A stretch of 64,000 nt of DNA from contig CM056567.1 of the NCBI GenBank assembly GCA_029721515.1, positions 22,056,731-22,120,730 on the forward strand, read 5' to 3'. Source of the stretch: Synanceia verrucosa (taxonomy: Eukaryota > Chordata > Actinopteri > Perciformes > Synanceiidae). Shown here piece after piece: positions 58,560-64,000 of this stretch. Every line of letters begins with the position of its first letter. The first letter of the stretch is position 1. Made by a program: the position numbers and the translations under genes. Below the pieces are notes generated by a model. That model ran no database searches and was not told the DNA's origin. It saw only the letters and a program-made list of their open reading frames with translations.

Positions 58560-59135
58560 AGTGCATATATAACGATATATTACATATATAATGATAATTA
58601 TGTTCATAATATATAATGATATAATCTACAGTATATATGGATTTAATACATCATGTTAAACGGTAAATGGACTTGCATTTATAATATATAATGATATAAT
58701 TTACTATATATAATGACATATAATACTTTCTGTTAAATGCTAAATGAACTTACATTTCTATAATAAATTACATAATTCACAATATATAATGATATAATAC
58801 CTTATGTTAAATGGTAAATGATCTTATAGTACATTTATTATATATAATGATATAATGTACAATACATATTGATATCATACCTTATGGTAAATGGTAAGTG
58901 GTCCTGCATTTATAATATAAAATAATATACTTTACAATACATAATTATATAATATCTTATGTTATATGGTAAATTAACTTACATTTTACATTGATTAGAT
59001 AATGATATAATTGACAATACCACATGATATAATACCTTATGCTAAATGGTAAATGAACATGCATTTATAATATATAATGATATAATTTACAATAGATAAT
59101 GCTATCATACCTTATGTTAAATGGTAAGTGGACCT
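58560..59135. repeat. Degenerate minisatellite of about 77 bp, seven units
   Basis: The word GTTAAATGGTAAATG and its variants recur at 58654, 58732, 58806, 58886, 58961, 59041 and 59116, spacing 74 to 80 bases. Units are diverged and mostly AT. The last unit runs into a fish-type repeat (GTGGACCTGCATTTATATAG) at 59127-59230. Confidence 0.85.
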
Positions 59136-59235
59136 GCATTTATATAGTGCCTTTCTAGTCAAAGCTGTTTCTGCTGCATGTCAGCATTCACCCATTCACA
59201 CACATTCATTCATTCATTAATGGCAGTGGCTTCTT
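59127..59235 (+). repeat. Interspersed repeat fragment (CATTTATATAGTGCCTTTCT type)
   Basis: This word and a later CATTCACCCATTCACACACA stretch occur in a widespread fish repeat as recalled. It immediately follows the minisatellite and may be its source. Confidence 0.5.
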
Positions 59236-61358
59236 TTCCATGACCTGCTGTGTTGTTCTATAGAGTGAACCAGCAATAATCCCTGCTCTTTGCTATTCAT
59301 ATCTTCTGTCAGGAGATGATTGACTCCTCCAATCCCTGTGAAATAAAACATTCATATTAATTTAGTTTCGTAGCAGGTGGAGGGCTCTTTTTGTGGCTTT
59401 ATTTGAACGAATGGAAAATCTCATCGAGATCAAAATGAAACTGCTAAAGCCCAAACTCCAATTGAAGTTTGATATCATCCTCCGGTAAACATGAGTGGAT
59501 TTGGTTTTAATAGCTGCCTTTAATCCCCAGGATGTGATTTAACTCAAAGAAGTGCAGGTCAATGATGAAAAACTTGAGGAATATGATTATGTTATCCAGA
59601 AATATTTGAACCCTGGAGAATTACCTGTCACAGACTGTGAAAAGGATGAAGGAAGGATGAATAGTCCAAATTCTCATTCGGAATTACATTCTGTTCCTTT
59701 GTATACAAATCGGCTTATTCATTGTTTTGACAGATTGCTCAACAATGCTGTTAGGATTCAGCTTAGGCTGCAGCCGTCGCATTGAAGAGTCTATTGAAAG
59801 TAGAACCGAAGTTTGAAAATTGTACATCAACAATTGTGCACACCACATCTCGGATGCAGGAAAACACACATACACACAAAACAGGACTTTGTATAAGCCC
59901 AGGAGTAATTACATGCATGCTTAGGCATAACACTGAGTCTTAATAGGTTAAGTAAGAAAATTAAAAAGCTATGTGTCCATGGTTTTAAAACAACAGCAGA
60001 GTGTTTTTGACCCATTTACTGGCCAAATTACACTCAGGCACCCTCTGAGCTACAACATGCAGGTCCTTTTTTTCTTAACTTAGCATGCACAGTCTACATG
60101 GGCCCCTTTGGATATCATGTTAGAAAAGAATAGTTCTTTTTTTTTAGTCATCTCCCAAATATAGCAAGACGACAAGTGCAACACTAGGAAATAATAGAAT
60201 AGGTAATAAAATACAGTAATATTTACAATATGTACTAAACAGAGAAAATACATATTTTTAATGGCAAATGAAATGAAATTAAATGTATTGTTACTATAAT
60301 GTTGACTATGTATTTAAAAAAAAGTGTCCTCTACTGGAGGGAGGGGCAAAACAATTGTTGACTTCAACTGAGAAACGTTCAAGTCGCCTGTTTCAGGAGG
60401 TGACAGACTTTTTTCACTCCCGGGGCCTCATTCACAGGCTATGGGGACACATACTACTGTTAGAATGCCTTTATAAAGTGAATTTTGCATAATAGATGAC
60501 CTTTAATGTGCCACAATATTATAACACGGTTACTGGGACATAAGGACATACAATCAAACAAACTGTAGTGTGTCTAAGTGTCTATGTTCATGGCGATCTG
60601 CTTTTACAAAGCAGTGTTTTACATCTGGTGGCACTGAGCAGCTGGTTCTGTGAAGAACCAGATAAAAACGGCTCATTGGAAGACAACAAAAAACAACAAC
60701 TCTTACTTTGTGGTGATTATACGCTAAAGACGAATACTAAAACTATCCTTTGATACCTGCCTCTGTTAAACTCCTTTATATAGATGCTTCCTCTACATGC
60801 CTCACCTTTGTTTGGGCTCTCATTTCTGTGCAATCAGCCATGATGGAGCACACATGCATGGCGGTGTGTATCTCTGTGTGGAGAAGATGGGAATGTGCTT
60901 TGTTGGACAATGCACATGGTGTAGAAGCCACAGAAAAGATAAGCAGTAATTTCACGCCCAGAGAGAGAGGATGGATCCATGTAGCAGCCGTTAAGACACA
61001 GGCACCAGGAGGAGATTAGGTAAAGGAGGTATCATCCATGCAAGGCAGGATGGGAAAGTCTGACCAATCTTTTCAGCTTGTGACCCTTTAAAATGAAGCA
61101 ATGTCTACTGGCTGTGACCACTTGAAACTCATTTTCATCCTGTCTTGGATCAGTTTATCCACGACTGCAGGACAATGGGGTCATGTCAGTGGTATTTTTC
61201 TAAGACCTTGAGCCTATTAGCAACCTGGAGGTGTTTACATTAATTTATTTAAAAATAAATGAACACACATTGAGGTTTTATTGGGATAATATGCAATTTG
61301 TATACTCATTATATTCATATTTTACTTTTTTTATTTATTTTTCAGCCAAGCTAAATCT

Positions 61359-61362
<4 letters not shown>
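59236..61362. other. Gene-free stretch
   Basis: No gene was recognised. The block 59370-59530 is complex and balanced and may be conserved. The frames at 59552-59785 and 60750-61019 have no family resemblance. The 60340-60490 stretch resembles part of a MITE but borders are unclear. Confidence 0.4.

Positions 61363-61414
<52 letters not shown>
61363..61414. repeat. (AT)n microsatellite
   Basis: About 26 AT units at the border of a SINE head. Confidence 0.95.
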
Positions 61415-61418
<4 letters not shown>

Positions 61419-61423
61419 CACAC

Positions 61424-61503
61424 AGAAAGGCCCCGGAAATCGAACCTGGTACCCTCTTGCTGTGAGGCGACAGTGCTAACCACTGCACCACCGTGCCGCC
61501 CCA
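61424..61503 (-). repeat. V-SINE head fragment, minus orientation
   Basis: Read on the minus strand: GGGGCGGCACGGTGGTGCAG, a B-box-like GGTTCGATTTCC and GGCCTTTCTGTGTGG. The copy stops there and the AT microsatellite follows. This gives the tRNA-like head missing from the copy at 33351. Confidence 0.72.
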
Positions 61504-62882
61504 TTAAACACACAATCAGAAAATTCAATACCTACAGCAAGTTTACAGTAAATTTAAGACAATTTCAGACCTTAATCAATGATTTAAGACTTTTTAAGGA
61601 ACTGTGAGCCCTGACATTATCAGCTTTAACATTACATGACAATTCATTCACCAATCTGCAACACTATTAATGCTATTAATAGAGCTATTAATACATGAAA
61701 AGTTATCAAACGACACAAAAATATAATTTCATTAAAAAACAAACATTGAGTACCAAAATAAATGCTACCTGGAGAATGACAATTTAGGATTAAATTTGTA
61801 TTATTGTATTTTTGCGTATCTAAATATCTTACACATTATGATACACTACTTTGCCGAGTTATAATCTAGACACACTGGGAGAGAGAGAGAGACTTGGAAA
61901 ACAGGCAATTATCAATCAAGGCAGCAGATTGGAGCATTTTAAGTGACTCATTCATACAAAGATGTGTGGCAGCATTTCAGTGCCTCTGATTAGAATCCTA
62001 GAATTGTAAATTGTGGCTAATTAGGCTGTCATGGGTTCATTAAGGGCTTCAGCAACTCTGCTTTCCCTCACCTGCATGTATATTAAAACTCATTAGCCTC
62101 CTTGTCTGAGACACCACTTGCATTAATTGCCATTGATGCCCTGGCTCTCTGTGCTGAGGCCTTTTTATGCTCCCTTGCACAACATAGTTAGCAACATGAA
62201 AGTCATCTGAGAATAAGCATTCTGCCTCAGTTAAAATCGTCTGTGTGCAGTTTCAGTTTTTACTGTACATCACCAAGACCTGTAAAAATAAGACTAAGCT
62301 AATAAAACAGCACAAAACAGGTTACCTTGCCAAACTGCAACTGACATCTACACCGACGTTGCTGTTAACAAATTAAAGAATTCTTTCTGCAGAAAAAAAT
62401 GATTTTATCTTGAAACATAAACAGGAAGCGCAATGTCAAAAAGCAACCTTTGTTTATGTCTGTGAGATACTGTATCTGCAGATATAGAATTTAAGTAATT
62501 TTGCTAGTATGATGTCAATATACTGAAAAAATCCTTCTCACTATTTTGCTGTGAACCACTACAGATGACCCAACAATGGCATACTCAGAACAATGTCAAC
62601 CAGAAGACCTAAAATTGAAGGTAAGTCAATTTTGTTTGTATAAGAAACTCTGTCAGTACCTTTGTGAGTACAGAGAAGTAGTCTTATGGCTGCCAAGTAT
62701 TCAGATGAAAAATAGTGCTAGTGCTAAAGAGCTAAAGTTTATGACTGGCCTGAACAAACATTCTCCCAAAGAGTGGGAGAGGACCATCCACCATGACTGA
62801 CACTGTGAACTCCAGCCTACACAGAGGTACACAGGATGTTTATGGCTTTAATTCTTAAGTCTATTTAAATAAAGTTTACCAT
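61504..62882. other. Gene-free stretch with a candidate conserved block at 61960-62210
   Basis: The block 61960-62210 is non-repetitive and contains words such as GGCTAATTAGGCTGTCATGG and GCATTAATTGCCATTGATGC, suggesting homeodomain and other factor binding. The frame at 62576-62800 shows no family resemblance. Confidence 0.4.
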
Positions 62883-63197
62883 AGTAAGTCTTTCAGTGAC
62901 ATACGTAGATGTATATATACGTCAAAGTGGCAGCAGGCACAGGAAGGAAGTGGAGACAATCGTGATAAGAGAGCAAAACATAACTGGACAACTCTACCTC
63001 TGATAAAACAAGAATGGAACAAGGTAAAAATGAGCTATTTGATGAAAAAGAGACTCTTCTTTCATTTGAGCTATTCAGTGTTTTCAGAGTCAGAGTACAA
63101 AATATTCTGTGGGTCTAGAAATATGACTCAAACTTATCAAAAATGCTGGAACAAGACACTTTTGGTTTTCTGAAAGGACTGGCACTCAAAGAGCTAA
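62883..63197 (-). mobile_element. TTAA-family MITE, copy E, inverted
   Basis: Its right end GGCACTCAAAGAG at 63181-63193 is followed by CTAA (a changed TTAA). The interior CTTCTTTCATTTGAGCTATT and the preceding TCTACCTCTGATAAAACAAG are the complement of copy A. The left side retains ATATATACGTCAAAGTGG. The opposite end is decayed near 62883. It is about 315 bases long, a shortened version. Confidence 0.7.
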
Positions 63198-63241
63198 AGT
63201 ACAGTCCACAGACAGATGCTCCTTCTTCTCCTGCCCTCTTA

Positions 63242-63787
63242 AGCCTGGTTTATACTTCTTCGTCGACCTGTCAACCCCTACGTGAACCCTATGCCGTAGC
63301 CTGACGCGGAACTCCAAAAAATCCTGACTACGCGTCGCGTCAACGCGTTGAGACGCGAATGGCAAGGACTGTGATTGGTCCACTCAGAAGGTAATTCCCG
63401 GCGGTTGCTTTTCCGGTCAACAGCTCAACAACACCGCTATTTGTGGAGCGGCACGAGCGGTACGGAATAGTCGGACAGACCACCTCCGCAAACGTCCTCT
63501 GTGCTTCAACATTTGTGGTAACAGTATTTCTTTTTAAATTTTATGAGCTCCGTCTCCAGAAACACCCGTTCCATCTCAGTTGTCATTGTTTACTGTCGGA
63601 AGAAAACCAAGGAATCCGATATGAGCCCCCAGAAGCCACACAAAGACACAGACACACCCCCTAGCAGCTTGGCGGTGTATTGCAGAGCAACGCGTTCCCT
63701 CGACGCAGAGCTTCGAATGCTCAAAGACGGCGTTGGGTCTACGCCGTAGCTCCGCCGTCGCCGCCATGCAGAAGCATAAACCAGGCT
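63242..63787. mobile_element. PIF/Harbinger-like MITE, CpG-rich, TTA target duplication
   Basis: The left end AGCCTGGTTTATACTTCT and the complement of the right end (AGCCTGGTTTATGCTTCT) differ at one base over 18. TTA flanks both sides (63239-63241 and 63788-63790), the three-base target of the PIF/Harbinger superfamily. The 546-bp interior is unusually rich in CpG (for example ACGCGTCGCGTCAACGCG near 63331). The frames inside it have no recognisable transposase. Confidence 0.8.
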
Positions 63788-64000
63788 TTACAGACCAGTG
63801 AGACACATGTTGACATGAACTGTGGAATAAGTCAACATATGCAGCTATATGTAAACCTGCCTGTTGTAGTATGGTTATTACCAGAGACACGGTGGCTCGA
63901 AAAGTCGGTCTTCCAGTCTCAGCATTCCAGTAACTGGAAGCAACCTCACCTAGGGATCTGTACACACCAGCCAGTATTGGAAGTCTCATGTAGGCATGTA
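63788..64000. other. Right edge, no gene seen
   Basis: The last 210 bases are unassigned. A minus-strand open frame (63576-63989) overlaps the MITE and is not convincing. Confidence 0.4.

Noticed and set aside
59552..59785. Small acidic open frame as an exon
   Set aside because: No splice sites or family resemblance could be supported, and the length is within chance expectation.
63443..63989. Open frames within and beside the CpG-rich MITE
   Set aside because: They overlap a terminal-repeat-bounded MITE. The GC-rich sequence gives few stops by composition. No transposase motif was seen.
1..64000. CRISPR arrays, operons or other bacterial systems
   Set aside because: The sequence is vertebrate. 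The regular arrays are minisatellites without spacers.

Overview
This is vertebrate, almost certainly teleost fish (probably percomorph), genomic DNA. One host protein-coding exon is recognisable: the last coding exon of neurexophilin-1 (nxph1) at the left edge, followed by about 1.2 kb of 3' UTR ending at a canonical AATAAA plus GU-rich element near 1.82-1.86 kb. The next 62 kb contains no further recognisable host gene. This fits the known vertebrate layout, in which NXPH1 is followed by a large gene desert. Dinucleotide and trinucleotide microsatellites, V-SINE/DANA-like SINEs, L2, L1 and Penelope remnants, and Tc1, hAT and TTAA-type DNA elements are typical of fish.

Layout. 1-1.84 kb: nxph1 exon and 3' UTR. 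2.9-8.3 kb: a TA-flanked hairpin MITE, a V-SINE, a tRNA-derived SINE and two copies of a TTAA-flanked MITE family that recurs across the window. 8.3-13 kb: mostly unique AT-rich DNA with candidate conserved blocks. 13.2-22.2 kb: a nested repeat stack. Two copies of the same long retroelement-tail repeat (13.18-15.70 and 20.40-22.23 kb) flank a 58-bp minisatellite and a solo LTR. The first copy holds a nearly intact Tc1 transposon and the second holds a related solo LTR and an expanded 44-bp minisatellite. 26.4-27.7 kb: a three-exon, fully open MADF/BESS-like gene, possibly the accessory gene of a PIF/Harbinger transposon. 27.9-31.7 kb: a nearly full-length but broken L2-type LINE with an unusual inverted/direct repeat in its 5' region. 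31.9-33.1 kb: a second, decayed Tc1-like transposon. 33-50 kb: gene-poor, with MITEs, an antisense LINE fragment and an L1-like 3' remnant. 52.0-52.9 kb: a LINE fragment with a twin-priming style inversion. 54.3 and 55.7-56.5 kb: a hAT BED-finger remnant and a Penelope-like element remnant. 58.6-59.1 kb: a decayed 77-bp minisatellite. 61.4-63.8 kb: SINE head, TTAA MITE and a CpG-rich PIF/Harbinger-like MITE with TTA target duplication.

The repeats do not form one working system. They are independent insertions of different ages, some nested, in DNA that may also carry nxph1 regulatory elements. Identifications rest on motifs, terminal repeats and target-site duplications read from the sequence. 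No database search was possible, so family names below clade level are tentative.
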